Shown: positions 26,239 to 35,479 of the stretch, piece after piece | Layout of the letters: the number at the start of each line of letters is the position of its first letter | Position numbering within the stretch: position 1 is the first letter of the stretch | Source: Pseudomonadota bacterium | Lineage (GTDB): Bacteria > Pseudomonadota > Alphaproteobacteria > SHVZ01 | Length of the DNA stretch: 64,000 nt | Assembly (NCBI GenBank): GCA_016195085.1 | Contig: JACQAG010000005.1 | Location: forward strand, 1 to 64,000 | Reading direction: 5' to 3' | The notes under the pieces: model-generated | Told to the model about the DNA's origin: nothing | The model's database searches: none | The model's input: the letters and a program-made list of their open reading frames with translations, nothing else | Position numbers and translations under genes: made by a program

Positions 26239-28947
26239 TCAGACGGTTCCGGCCAGAACCGACCGGATGGCCATGTCGATCTCGTCCGGCAGCACCGGCT
26301 TGGTGACGATGGCGCGCACGCCGAGCGCCCTGAGGAAGGCGTCGTCCTTGTCCGAGATGAAGCCGGACAGCATGATGATCGGCAGGTCCGGGCGAACCTT
26401 GAGCATCTCGGCGGAAAGCACCTCGCCCGGCATTCTCGGCATCGCCAGATCGGAGATGACGAGGTCCCAGGCCGTGGGGCGCTCGCGGAAGAGCTCGAGC
26501 GCGCGCGCCGGCTCGGCCGATGACTCGACCGTGTAGCCGAGCCTCGTCAGCACCTCCTGGGTCACCGAGAGCAGCTTCCTGTCGTCATCGATCAAGAGGA
26601 TGCGTTCATGCCCGCCCGAAGCCTGCCCGAGCGGCTCGCGCTCGATCGCGGGCGGGGGACCGTCGACCAAGGGCAGAAAGATCGCAAAGCAGGTGCCGAT
26701 TCCAGGCACGCTCTCGACGGTGATGGCGCCTTCGTGGTTGCGCACGATGCCGTGCACAGCCGCCAGGCCGAGCCCGGTGCCCTTGCCGACCTCCTTGGTG
26801 GTGAAGAACGGCTCGAAGATGCGCGGCATGGTCGCGGCGTCGATGCCCGAGCCGGTGTCGCTGACGAGAATGCGGACATAGCGCCCGGGTCCGATCGTGC
26901 CCGCCCGGGCCTGCACCGGCGGCATCGAGCGCGGCCGGGCCAGATCGAGCGGGGCCGCGACGTCGGTCTCCGAGTTCTTGATGTCGACCGGCTCGACCGA
27001 GACGGTGATCCGGCCGCGCGCATCGCCGATCGCCTGGGCGGCGTTGAGGCAGAGGTTGAGCACGATCTGGTGTAGCTGCGTGGCGTCGCCGGAAACGGCG
27101 CAGCTCGCCCAGCGCCCGGTTTGCAAGGACACGTTGCGCGGCAGCAGCGGTCGGATGACCTCGAGGCTGGCGCTGATCGCGCGGCTGATGTCGACGGGCT
27201 TGCGGTCGAGCTCGGCATAGCGGCTATAGGTCAGGATCTGCCGCACGAGCGCGCGCGCGCGGGTCCCGGCCTCGACGATCTGCTGCAGGCGCCGATAGGC
27301 CGGATCGTCCTTCGGCGTGTCGATCATCATCAGCGAGACGTTGCCGAGCACGCTGCCGATGATGTTGTTGAAGTCGTGCGCAATGCCGCCGGCGAGCGTG
27401 CCCAAGGCCTGCATCTTCTGGGCCGCATGGAACTGCTCGGTGAGCCGCGTGCGGTCGGCCTCCGAACGGACCCGCTCGGTAATGTCCATATAGGTCTTGA
27501 CGAAGCCGCCGGTCGGCAGCGCGGCATGGATCGTCTCCACGACCCTGCCATCGGGCAGACGGCGCTCCTGGCGCAGGCTGCCGGACTTTTCCTGCAGGAG
27601 CCGGCGGACGGTATCGAGCTGCGAGAACACCCGCGCCTCGACGTCGCCGGCGCCGGGATTTTCGCGCTCGACGTTGAAGCGCACCAGCTCCGCATAGGAG
27701 CGGGCCGGATGGACGAAGCCTTCGGGGTAGTTGTTGATCTCGATGAAGCGGTCGTTGAAGATCAGCAAGCGCTGATCGCGGTCGAACACCGCGATCCCCT
27801 GCTTCATGTTTTCGAGCGTCGTCTGCAGCAGCGTCGACTTCTGATTGATCAGGGTCTCGCGTTCTTTCAGCTCGGTGATGTCGGTGTGCACGCCGACGAC
27901 GCGGCCGTCGCTGGTGCGCCGCTCGCTGATCTTCAGCCAGGTGCCTCTGTCGAGCCGGCTTTCGAAAGTGTCGCCGGGGGCGAGATGCTGGGCGACGGTG
28001 GAGCGGACCCAGTCCTCGACATTCTCCGGCTCGACGGCGATGCCGCCTCTGGCGATCGCATGCCTGAGGAGTGCTTCGAAGGAAACGCCGACCGCGATGA
28101 TGTCGGCTTGACCCGGATGCAGCTCGACGTATTTCTGATTGAACAGCGCCACCCTGTCGCGCTGGTCGTAGATGATGAAGCCTTCCGAGATGCTGTTGAT
28201 GGCGAGCTCAAGCTCGGTGCGCGCCGCCCGCGCCGCTTCCGCCGCGGTATCGGCCGCGACCACGGCGCGATGCGTCTTCAGGATCTGGTTGAACAGCAGC
28301 ATGAAGATGGTGACGCCGCCGACCAAGGTCGCGGCGAACAGCGCCACCAGCTTCGTGTAGAGCGAGTTGTGCCGGGCGCGTGTTTGGCCCACTTCGTCGG
28401 TCTCATAGAGCAGCGCCCGCCGCACCATGTCATGCACCGGTTTGCGCAAGATATCGAGCTTGCGGTCGATCTCGGCGAGCCGAGCCGGCGTTATGCTCGC
28501 CAGCTGGCCCATGTCCGGCTCGACTTCCTCCAGGGTCCGAATCATGGCGGAGACCGCCTCCACGAACCCCTCGACCTCGCGCAAGCCGGCCGTTTGCGGC
28601 CCTTTGAGCATGACCGGCAACCGGCTCCAGAAGATCTCGAAGCGTTCCTCCGTGGCTTGCGGGTCCTTGACCGGCGCCAGCGCGAATTCCTTCAACGATT
28701 CCATCATCTGCAGGTACTCGATATCGACCTGGGCGAGGAACCAGATGTTGATGCGGCTCTCTTTCTCGATGAGCTCGCGCTGCTCGAAGAGGCCTTGGAA
28801 GCTGAAGAACACCCCGATCAGGAACGCCGAGAGCGCGACCACGAGGCCGGCATAGCGCAAGAGGCGCGGTCGGATGCTGACGCCGCCGCCGGTGCGCGCC
28901 CGCGGGAGCATGAGGGTTCCGTCCATGAGCGGGCCTTCGGCCGCCAT
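26239..28947 (-). CDS. hybrid sensor histidine kinase
   Basis: About 902 residues. TM1 (YAGLVVALSAFLIGVFFSF), a roughly 150-residue periplasmic region, TM2 (LVALFAATLVGGVTIFMLLF), two PAS domains (INSISEGFIIYDQRDRVALFN and LENMKQGIAVFDRDQRLLIFN), a DHp domain with phospho-His in GGIAHDFNN, an HATPase_c domain (LNLCLNAAQAIGD, DTGSGID, GTGLGL), and a C-terminal receiver (LLIDDDRKLL, VISDLAMP, TKPVLP). Starts at 28947 or the Met at 28926 are both possible. The periplasmic domain presumably senses the ligand. The gene before it encodes an exported molybdopterin-binding-like protein ending 8 bp upstream, a likely sensor partner. Confidence 0.9.
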   Translation of the reverse strand: MAAEGPLMDGTLMLPRARTGGGVSIRPRLLRYAGLVVALSAFLIGVFFSFQGLFEQRELIEKESRINIWFLAQVDIEYLQMMESLKEFALAPVKDPQATEERFEIFWSRLPVMLKGPQTAGLREVEGFVEAVSAMIRTLEEVEPDMGQLASITPARLAEIDRKLDILRKPVHDMVRRALLYETDEVGQTRARHNSLYTKLVALFAATLVGGVTIFMLLFNQILKTHRAVVAADTAAEAARAARTELELAINSISEGFIIYDQRDRVALFNQKYVELHPGQADIIAVGVSFEALLRHAIARGGIAVEPENVEDWVRSTVAQHLAPGDTFESRLDRGTWLKISERRTSDGRVVGVHTDITELKERETLINQKSTLLQTTLENMKQGIAVFDRDQRLLIFNDRFIEINNYPEGFVHPARSYAELVRFNVERENPGAGDVEARVFSQLDTVRRLLQEKSGSLRQERRLPDGRVVETIHAALPTGGFVKTYMDITERVRSEADRTRLTEQFHAAQKMQALGTLAGGIAHDFNNIIGSVLGNVSLMMIDTPKDDPAYRRLQQIVEAGTRARALVRQILTYSRYAELDRKPVDISRAISASLEVIRPLLPRNVSLQTGRWASCAVSGDATQLHQIVLNLCLNAAQAIGDARGRITVSVEPVDIKNSETDVAAPLDLARPRSMPPVQARAGTIGPGRYVRILVSDTGSGIDAATMPRIFEPFFTTKEVGKGTGLGLAAVHGIVRNHEGAITVESVPGIGTCFAIFLPLVDGPPPAIEREPLGQASGGHERILLIDDDRKLLSVTQEVLTRLGYTVESSAEPARALELFRERPTAWDLVISDLAMPRMPGEVLSAEMLKVRPDLPIIMLSGFISDKDDAFLRALGVRAIVTKPVLPDEIDMAIRSVLAGTV

Positions 28948-28955
28948 CGCGGCCG

Positions 28956-29477
28956 CTATTTGATCCGGAGTTCCTTGATCTGCCAGACCCACTTCGCCTG
29001 GGTCTGCTTATTCTTGAGGTCGGGGAAGTCGTCCTGCGGATAGATGATCCACAGCGGCCCCTTGTCGCGCACCTTCAGCTCCTGTCCGTCCATCTTGTAG
29101 GCAAGGATGACCGGATACTGCGAGAAATCCGCGATGGGCACGTCGACCTTGTAGTCGTTGAGGGCGACCGCCGTCAGCGTGCTGCCTTTGGCGCCGACCT
29201 GCTCGAGGAGCACGCGCATCAGCACGCCTTCGAAGGTCGGCCGTCCGTCGGTCCAGGGCGTGGAGGTCTGCACCTTGGTGACGCCAAACCCCTCCAGCAT
29301 AGCGAGGTCGAACACCGCCTTGTCGCCGGCGTTGGTGTTCCCGATCATGCCGGAGATTTCGAGGAAGGCCTTGCCTTGCGGCTGCGGCAGCGAAGCCGCA
29401 AGCGCCGCCCCCAGCATCACCAGAAGGCCCGCTGCTATGCGGAGTGTCCTGCCGAGATGCGAGCTAAGTGATGTCAT
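28956..29477 (-). CDS. exported oxidoreductase molybdopterin-binding-domain-like protein
   Basis: About 173 residues with an N-terminal signal or anchor (IAAGLLVMLGAALAASLPQPQ). The mature part resembles the sulfite-oxidase-type molybdopterin-binding fold: FLEISGMIGNT, FDLAMLEGFGVTKVQTSTPWTDGRPTFEGVLMRVLLEQVGAK, VALNDYKVDVPIADFSQYPVILAYKMDGQEL, GPLWIIYPQD. The catalytic Cys is absent, so it is more likely a ligand-binding homologue than an enzyme. It is followed 8 bp later by the hybrid kinase, which suggests the two act together. Confidence 0.75.
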   Translation of the reverse strand: MTSLSSHLGRTLRIAAGLLVMLGAALAASLPQPQGKAFLEISGMIGNTNAGDKAVFDLAMLEGFGVTKVQTSTPWTDGRPTFEGVLMRVLLEQVGAKGSTLTAVALNDYKVDVPIADFSQYPVILAYKMDGQELKVRDKGPLWIIYPQDDFPDLKNKQTQAKWVWQIKELRIK

Positions 29478-29579
29478 GACGACCCCCATTGTGCTTTGAC
29501 GCGGTTCCGCGCCTCCGAACGTTCTCATGCCTAGGCTCCATCCACGTTTCGGGCGCGTCATGCGCCCCTCTCTTCGGTC

Positions 29580-30833
29580 CTACGCCCGCGGTGCGGCTTC
29601 CGGAGCATGACGATAGACCGCGACCGCGGCCAGGGTCAGCAGCCCCAGGAAGGCGAATAGCGCAGAATACCCCGAGCTCTCCGCACCGAGCCAGATGGTC
29701 GCATGGGCGATGATGCCGCCGGTCACCGCCTGCAGGATGGCGGCACCGCCCATCAGCGAGGCATTCAGCGTCGTCGTCCCGCGCCCGGAAAGCGCCGGCG
29801 GCACCAGAGCCAGCCCATGGGCCATCACCACCAGGCTGTAGGCGCCGACGAAGCAGAGCAGCACGAGGAGCACGAGCGAGGTGCCGAGCGGGGCTCCGGT
29901 GAGCGGGGCCAGCACCAGGAAGATGAGGCCCGTCGCCACGCCGCCGCCGATGACCACGCTGCGGAACGTGCCGAACTTCTGATAGAGCGGCCCATAGGCA
30001 AGCGTGCCGCCAATCATCGCCATGGCCATGATGGAAAGGGCGTTGCCGCGGTCGACGCCGTCCAGCCCGTAGATGTCGTGCAGGTAAGGTCCGCCCCAGA
30101 GGCCGAGAATGGTGATGGTGGAGGAGTACCCGACTGCAACCAAGGGCAGCACATAGGCAAATCCGGGCAGACGAACCACCTCGAGCAGTCCGCGCATGGA
30201 TTCCATGAGCGACTCCGGACCTTGCCGCGGACGCACATCCCCCGGCGGCTCGTCACGCACGACAAGAAAGAGGATGAGCGTAAGCAGCGCCGTCAGGATG
30301 CCCAGGCAAAAAAAGGTCGCTCGCCACCCGATCCACTCGTTGGCCGCCGCAAGGGGCAGGGTGGCGAGCAGGCTTCCGGCATTCGCCGAGGCAAACAGCA
30401 GCGTCATCGCCCCGGTGAACCGCGCCGGGCTGTGCCATCGGGCCAGCACCACCAGGGAACCGACCATGAGGCCGGCGAAGCCGAAGCCGATCAGAAACCG
30501 GCCGACGATGAGAAATATCAATGACGGAGCTAGGGAGAATATCAAGGATCCCAGGACCGCCACCAGGAGCATGGCCGGGAGCACCAGACGCACGCCGTAG
30601 CGGTCGAAAAACACCCCGATCGGGATCTGCAGCAGCGCAAAGATGATGAAGAAGGTGCTGGACGTGAGGCCCAGCTCCTCGGCGTTGATACTGAGATCGT
30701 GCATGATCTCAGGGGCGATGACGCCGCTCGACGAGCGGTAGAATTGGCTGAGGATCGCCAATACGATCATGACGCTCAGCATCATCAGGGCGCGCGCTCG
30801 ATGGACGTCCGTGCGCAGATCGTCACGTTCCAT
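29580..30833 (-). CDS. MFS transporter
   Basis: About 417 residues with 12 hydrophobic segments. It has the MFS motif A-like FFDRYGVRLVLP (loop 2-3), the RFLIGFGFAGLMVGSLVVLARW helix and the duplicated second half (YGPLYQKFGTFRSVVI). The likely role is export or uptake of a small molecule; substrate unknown. I start at ATG 30833 (MERDDLRTDV); a longer frame to 30884 adds a polar stretch. It is on the same strand as the sensor pair but not clearly in their operon. Confidence 0.85.
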   Translation of the reverse strand: MERDDLRTDVHRARALMMLSVMIVLAILSQFYRSSSGVIAPEIMHDLSINAEELGLTSSTFFIIFALLQIPIGVFFDRYGVRLVLPAMLLVAVLGSLIFSLAPSLIFLIVGRFLIGFGFAGLMVGSLVVLARWHSPARFTGAMTLLFASANAGSLLATLPLAAANEWIGWRATFFCLGILTALLTLILFLVVRDEPPGDVRPRQGPESLMESMRGLLEVVRLPGFAYVLPLVAVGYSSTITILGLWGGPYLHDIYGLDGVDRGNALSIMAMAMIGGTLAYGPLYQKFGTFRSVVIGGGVATGLIFLVLAPLTGAPLGTSLVLLVLLCFVGAYSLVVMAHGLALVPPALSGRGTTTLNASLMGGAAILQAVTGGIIAHATIWLGAESSGYSALFAFLGLLTLAAVAVYRHAPEAAPRA

Positions 30834-31257
30834 CGTTACAACCGCGTCCTTGGCATCCGCCTGGCTGAAACGCCCATCGACCACGGAGAAGCAACCTCAT
30901 GCGGCTGTCGCGCTGACACATCGCCGGCGCCGGCCCGCCAGCGGAGGGGCCGGCCGACGATAGCCTGCATTTAGCATATCTTATGGCTAGAAGCGGGAAG
31001 ATTGCATATACGAAAGTAGCGCCGAAATACGAAATTCTTTTCTGTGGCTGCGTCGCATCTCAGTCCCTTTACCCAATTAACCAACCATCGCTACGGTAGC
31101 GTTCCGATGCGAAAGACTAACTTAGACCACATTTCTCAAAGATTGATTGCGGAACGGCGGAAGCGCCAAGTCGAATAGGAGAGATTTTCTTCGCCCCCGG
31201 ACACTTCTCCTAACCGTTCCCTTCGTCTCGGCCGGCCTGTTGGCGTCGCCATTGGCC
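30834..31257. other. AT-richer intergenic region
   Basis: 424 bp, noticeably AT-richer than its surroundings around 30970-31140 (TTAGCATATCTTATGGCTAG, AAATACGAAATTCTTTTC). It probably holds the promoter of the MFS gene. I see no repeat, RNA or coding sequence. Confidence 0.4.
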
Positions 31258-31941
31258 TCAGCCCCCACGCCGCCCACGGGTTTCGAGGAGCTCGCGGATC
31301 AGTCCGACGACGTCCTGGGCAGCGACCGGCTGGTTGCGAACGGCATCGGCGCCGACCAATTGCTGGGACTCGCGGTCGAGCGGTTGCCTGGGGTCGAGCA
31401 GCAAAACGCAGGGCAGCGAGGGGCTGAGGGCCTTCAGCGCGTCGATCAGCTCGGGACCGGCGATCTCCGCGACGGTTTGGTCGGTAATGACCGCATCGAT
31501 GGCGTTCGGCTTGGCCCGGAAGCTGCGGAGTGCCGCGCCGCCGCCTGCTTGCACCTCGGTCGTCCAACCGATGCCCGCCAGGGCTCGAGCCAGCTCGGCG
31601 GCTGCCTCCTGGTCCTCCTTGACGAGGAGGATATGGGCGGGCGCGGCCGGTCTGCCGGGCGCTGCCGGCAACTTTGCCGCGCGGGCAACATCGGTCGTTG
31701 GCCCGGAGCGAATGACGGCGGTCATCTGCTTGACGATGGCTTCGCCCTGGACGGCGGCAGCGAGGATTTCCTGAGCCTTGTCGAGACAGCCTCCGAGTGC
31801 CGGATTGGCGGCGCGCGCCGCCTCGAGATCGCGCACCAGGAGCCCGGCGAAGCCTAGGATGAGCCCAAGCACGTTGTTGAAGTCATGCAGAGATTGGCGA
31901 AGCAGAACACCCATCTGATCGCTCTGGTCTGCGGACATCAT
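31258..31941 (-). CDS. DHp-like domain fused to a degenerate receiver, no ATPase
   Basis: 227 residues. The N-terminal half (about 1-80) resembles the dimerisation/phosphotransfer helices of hybrid kinases, with LRQSLHDFNNVLGLILGFAGLL holding a candidate phospho-His19. An Ala/Pro linker leads to a receiver-like domain (ILLVKEDQEAAAELARAL, IDAVITDQTVAEI, ELIDALKALSPSLPCVLLLD). There is no HATPase_c domain. The receiver keeps the central Asp (VITDQT) but has LVKED in place of the acidic pair and lacks the conserved Lys. It may be a phosphotransfer or docking protein. Neither signal peptide nor membrane segment is seen. Confidence 0.7.
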   Translation of the reverse strand: MMSADQSDQMGVLLRQSLHDFNNVLGLILGFAGLLVRDLEAARAANPALGGCLDKAQEILAAAVQGEAIVKQMTAVIRSGPTTDVARAAKLPAAPGRPAAPAHILLVKEDQEAAAELARALAGIGWTTEVQAGGGAALRSFRAKPNAIDAVITDQTVAEIAGPELIDALKALSPSLPCVLLLDPRQPLDRESQQLVGADAVRNQPVAAQDVVGLIRELLETRGRRGG

Positions 31942-31989
31942 CGTCCCCCGAGAGGCGGGCCCGGCCGGCGGCCCTGCTGAGCAATCCTA

Positions 31990-32038
31990 GCGTGCCGGTT
32001 CCGAAGTGCGCATGCGCACTTCGGAACGGTCGGCACGC
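31990..32038. repeat. large perfect palindrome
   Basis: A 28-bp perfect palindrome (31999-32026, TTCCGAAGTGCG and its reverse, CATG at the centre), with additional outer arms CGTGCCG (31991-31997) and CGGCACG (32031-32037). It may form a cruciform or act as a terminator in both directions. Confidence 0.75.
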
Positions 32039-32052
32039 GCCAAAACAATAGG

Positions 32053-32109
32053 CTAGTGTCGACCTGAACCTGAAATTCGTGGCCACGAATTTCAGGTTCA
32101 CGACACTAG
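32053..32109. repeat. palindromic repeat with TGAAATTCG core, copy 1
   Basis: A 34-bp perfect palindrome at 32066-32099 (GAACCTGAAATTCGTGGCCA...), flanked by outer CTAGTGTCG and CGACACTAG arms. The pattern (outer AGTGTC and CACT, inner CCTGAAATTC and GAATTTCAGG) recurs at 45688-45739, so it looks like a dispersed family. Confidence 0.75.
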
Positions 32110-32268
32110 CGATGGGGCCACATTCCTGCGAACTCCAAGCCGCAAGGCCATATTCGCCCACGCGGCGTGCATGAAATCAATGACTTACCTTGGCCCCGGA
32201 CCGGAATATGACGGGAATTTGCTGTAAATGCAATTTAATGTCCGCGGGATCGCGAATTGCGCGTCAGC
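32110..32268. other. short gap between the palindromes and the CGNR gene
   Basis: About 160 bp downstream of the CGNR gene, with no feature that I can identify. Confidence 0.3.
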
Positions 32269-32886
32269 TCACGAGGCGTGGCGGCGGTAGAACCGCCGCG
32301 CCTTGGCGCGGTTGCCGCAGGCCCACATGGCGCACCAGCGCCTCCGCTTGTTTCGGCTGACATCGAGGAAGAGCCATCCGCAGGTAGGCGAGCCGCATTT
32401 TCTGACCTTGTCGATCTCCGCCGAACTCAGGAGTTCGGCGGCCGCCTTCACGACCGGCCCCAGCACCGGCTCCAACATGTCCGGATCGGGCCGCCAGTCG
32501 AGCCGATAGGGTGGAAGCCCGCCGATCAGGGCGAGATGGCCGAGGCTCCGGCGCAGGCAGCGGCTCAGCTCCTTGACGTCGCGCTCTGCCGGCGGGCCGG
32601 CGTCCGCGATCGCCGCAAAGACGCGGTAGAGGAGATCGCGCAGGCGGATCGCGCGTCGATAGGCCCGCCGCGCCATCGCCGGATCGGCGGCGGCCGAGGC
32701 CGACAGCGTCCGCGCCGTCGCTTCGTCGATGAGGCCGCTCTGGCACGCCCAGCTCACCACCGCGGCGAATTCCGGAAACCGCTCGATCGGCACCGGGCTG
32801 CCGCGCCCGCTCACCGTGTCGGCGAACTCGAGCGCCGGGTTGTTTGCGACGAAATGAAAAGTCCAGCCCGGCCCGCCCGCGCTCAT
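32269..32886 (-). CDS. CGNR zinc-finger / ABATE-domain protein
   Basis: 205 residues. The N-terminal stretch ANNPALEFADTVSGRGSPV fits the ABATE domain, followed by helical sequence. The C terminus has the CGNR zinc-finger: CGSPTCGWLFLDVSRNKRRRWCAMWACGNRAKARRFYRRH, with four Cys and the CGNRAK motif. These are thought to be stress-response transcriptional regulators. Element A copy 2 begins 9 bp upstream of the start codon on this strand, so the promoter may lie in the repeat. Confidence 0.9.
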   Translation of the reverse strand: MSAGGPGWTFHFVANNPALEFADTVSGRGSPVPIERFPEFAAVVSWACQSGLIDEATARTLSASAAADPAMARRAYRRAIRLRDLLYRVFAAIADAGPPAERDVKELSRCLRRSLGHLALIGGLPPYRLDWRPDPDMLEPVLGPVVKAAAELLSSAEIDKVRKCGSPTCGWLFLDVSRNKRRRWCAMWACGNRAKARRFYRRHAS

Positions 32887-32895
32887 GCCGGCAGC

Positions 32896-33140
32896 TTAAC
32901 CCGGATTTCTCCCACGGATCGGGGCAGCGTCGCGTCGCGCCGGGCGCCCCGCACGGAGCGGGCCGAAAAGCGTAGCCTCGCTACGGTGGAGGCCCGCGAC
33001 GGTCCGACGCGGGTAGGACCCTCGTGGACGGGCGACCCGCGCAACGCGACCCTCCACCAGCAACTCGGAAGGGGGGGACGGACCCACGCGATCACAGGCA
33101 AGGAAAGCCGCGAAGAGCGATGCCCAGCATCGGGGGTGGG
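32896..33140. repeat. element A, copy 2 (degenerate)
   Basis: It begins TTAACCCGGATTTCTCCCAC followed by GGATCGGGGCAGCG, resembling the left end of element A at 1986. It also carries the internal module AGCGATGCCCAGCATCGG (around 33115-33135), matching 2058-2075. The right inverted end is missing, so this is a decayed copy. Confidence 0.7.
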
Positions 33141-33146
33141 ATTTAG

Positions 33147-33183
33147 GAGGGGGTGAGGATCACTTCCTCCTTGATCCTCCCCC
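33147..33183. repeat. G-rich hairpin repeat, copy 2
   Basis: GGGGGTGAGGATC pairs with GATCCTCCCCC, with a 2-base bulge. It is similar in composition to the hairpins near 143-181 and 58888-58942. Confidence 0.5.
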
Positions 33184-33249
33184 GGCGAGCGGCGTGAAGC
33201 GGCATGACTTGATCTTCCCGCGTGGCCGGAAGGGGGAGCCACTGTCTAG

Positions 33250-33482
33250 CACGCGATGCTGTCACTCTTGAAGTGCATGGGACGGTTGGATTTAACGGTC
33301 CATGGATTCCGATCGACTTTCAGAGATTGGGCGTCCGAACAGCGAACTTTGCGAACGAGGTGGCGGAGGCCGCATTGGCGCACGTGGTCGAGAATAAGGC
33401 CGAGGCGGCGCATAGGCGCGGCGATCTGCTGGATAAGCGCCGCAAGCTGATGGAAGCATGGGCAACCATTTGCCGCACATGA
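33250..33482 (+). pseudogene. P4-type integrase C-terminal remnant
   Basis: It reads ..MLSLLKCMGRLDLTVHGFRSTFRDWASEQ, then frameshifts near 33340 into ANEVAEAALAHVVENKAEAAHRRGDLLDKRRKLMEAWATICRT. This is the 3' end of a P4-type tyrosine integrase, with the R-box motif HGFRSTFRDW intact. The position of the catalytic Tyr (usually AYRRGDL) is His (AHRRGDL). An in-frame TAG at 33247 cuts it from any 5' part. Inactive. No tRNA or att repeat is recognisable here. Confidence 0.85.
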
Positions 33483-33752
33483 GCTGCACCGGCGAAGGTC
33501 ACCCGTGGCGACCAGGCTCTCGACGATGACCGCACGGACGCTCGGCATGAACCGGCTCCGGGCGCGAACGGCGCCAGTCTGCCTTCCGTTCGCGCTCGGA
33601 GCAAATGCCCGGCTTGCCCTGGGTCGTCTTGGGCGGGCTCGAGCCGCAGATCCAGCCTCGCCTTTGGCGCAGGAGTCGCTAGACATTGCCGAACCCTGCG
33701 CGGAATATCACCGAACGCCGCACCGGCGCGGACCGGCCATAGGGAGGCCACG

Positions 33753-35429
33753 ATGCCGAAGAAACTCATCCATGGCCACCTGCCCGAGCTGAAGCGGCAG
33801 CTCGCCGATCGTGAGATTGGCCGCCGCGAATTCCTTCGAACGGCGACGTTGCTCGGCCTATCGGCGAGCATGGCCTATGGGTTCGCCGACCGCGTGCTCG
33901 GCTCCTCGACCTCGGCATTCGCTCAAGCGGCCAAGCCGAAGGGCGGGACTCTCCGCCTCAGCACGACGGTCTACGACGTGAAGTCACCGGCGACCGCGGC
34001 GACGACGGCGCATCCTCTGATCTATTCACAGGTCGTCGAGTATTTGAGCAAGACCGGCGCCGACAACATCACGCGGCCGCATCTACTCGAATCCTGGCAA
34101 CCCTCGCAGGATCTCAGAACCTGGACTCTCAAGGTCCGATCGGGCGTCAAGTGGCACACCGGCAGAACCTTCCTCGCCGACGACGTGATCTGGAATCTGA
34201 AGCGCCTGCTCAGCGACGAGGCGGGATCCTCGGTCCTGGGGCTGATGGAAGGCTACATGCTGAACGCCATCGACACCGGCCAAGTCGACGCCAAGGGCCG
34301 CAAGGTCATGCGCCATGAGCTGTGGGACACCAACGCCATCGAGAAGGTCGACGATCGAACCGTTCGCCTCAATCTCAAATCGCCGCAGCTGGCGGTTCCC
34401 GAGCACCTGTTCCATTACCCCGCGGTCATGCTGTACCCGGAAGACAACGGCGTGTTCAATCCAGGCTCGCCCGGCACCGGCGCATTCAAGCTCGAGGAGA
34501 TCGAGGTCTCGCGGCGCGCGCTGCTGACCGCGGTCCCGGGCTATTGGGGCGAAGGGCCCTATTTGGACCGAGTGGAGTTCATCGATGTCGGCGGCAACGA
34601 GCAGGCCATCGTCAATGCGCTGATCGCCAAGCAGGTCGATGGCGCCTTCCAAGTGCTGCCGGACTTCTTCCCGTTGCTGAAAGATCAGGCGCATCTGCAA
34701 TTCTACGATGTGACAACCGCGGATACCGCGGTCACGCGCATGAACCTGCGCCACAAGCCGTTCGACGACAAGCGCGTGCGCTTGGCCTTCCGCCTGGCCA
34801 TCGACCCGGTCAAGGCCAACAGCGTCACCTTCGGACCCTTCGGCACTCCGGCCGAGCACCATCACGTGGCGCCGATCAGCCCCGACTACGCGCCATTGCC
34901 GGCCTGGCAGCGGGATGTCGCGAAGGCGAAGTCGCTGCTGGCCGAGGCCGGATACCCCAACGGCGTCGATGTCGAGCTGACCATCCAGGCAAACCCGCCG
35001 CACCACCTGCGCAGCGCGCAGGCCATGGTCGAGATGTGGAAGGAGGCCAACATCCGCGTCGGCATCAAAGTCGTGCCGAACCCGCAATATTGGGATGTTT
35101 GGCTGTCGGCGCCGCTTGGCACCACGGTGTGGGCGCATCGTCCCTTGGGCGTGATGAACCTGGCGCTCGCCTATCGCACCGGTGCGGCCTGGAACGAGAG
35201 CGCGTTCGCCAACCCCACCTTCGATCGGATGCTCGATGAGGCGGAATCCGTTGCGGACATCGAGGTGCGGCGTAAGAAGATGGCGGAGATCCAGCGCTTG
35301 CTGCAGGACGAGGGGCCGATCGTGCAGACCTATTGGCGCAAGTTGTTCACCTTCTACGATAAGCGCGTCAAGGGCTTCGCGATGCATCCGACCTATATGG
35401 TGTTCTGCAATGAGCTGGCGCTGGCTTAG
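33753..35429 (+). CDS. peptide/nickel-type ABC transporter substrate-binding protein
   Basis: 558 residues, SBP_bac_5 family. The start region has a Tat-like twin-arginine motif (IGRREFLRTATLLGLSASMAYGF) and a signal peptide, then KGGTLRLSTTVYDVKSPATAATT, WTLKVRSGVKWHTGRTFLADDVIWNLKRL, and TGAFKLEEIEVSRRALLTAVPGYWG. It probably binds a peptide or another organic ligand in the periplasm. It is the first gene of a five-gene operon (binding protein, two permeases, fused ATPase, DUF427 protein). Confidence 0.92.
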   Translation: MPKKLIHGHLPELKRQLADREIGRREFLRTATLLGLSASMAYGFADRVLGSSTSAFAQAAKPKGGTLRLSTTVYDVKSPATAATTAHPLIYSQVVEYLSKTGADNITRPHLLESWQPSQDLRTWTLKVRSGVKWHTGRTFLADDVIWNLKRLLSDEAGSSVLGLMEGYMLNAIDTGQVDAKGRKVMRHELWDTNAIEKVDDRTVRLNLKSPQLAVPEHLFHYPAVMLYPEDNGVFNPGSPGTGAFKLEEIEVSRRALLTAVPGYWGEGPYLDRVEFIDVGGNEQAIVNALIAKQVDGAFQVLPDFFPLLKDQAHLQFYDVTTADTAVTRMNLRHKPFDDKRVRLAFRLAIDPVKANSVTFGPFGTPAEHHHVAPISPDYAPLPAWQRDVAKAKSLLAEAGYPNGVDVELTIQANPPHHLRSAQAMVEMWKEANIRVGIKVVPNPQYWDVWLSAPLGTTVWAHRPLGVMNLALAYRTGAAWNESAFANPTFDRMLDEAESVADIEVRRKKMAEIQRLLQDEGPIVQTYWRKLFTFYDKRVKGFAMHPTYMVFCNELALA

Positions 35430-35479
35430 GGCCCGAGCCGGAAGGCCATGATCGCCCGGTCCTTGAGGCCGGCACTGGA

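Noticed and set aside
27121-29043. Plus-strand frame of 640 codons across the hybrid kinase
   Set aside because: Shadow of the kinase, which has a full set of conserved motifs.
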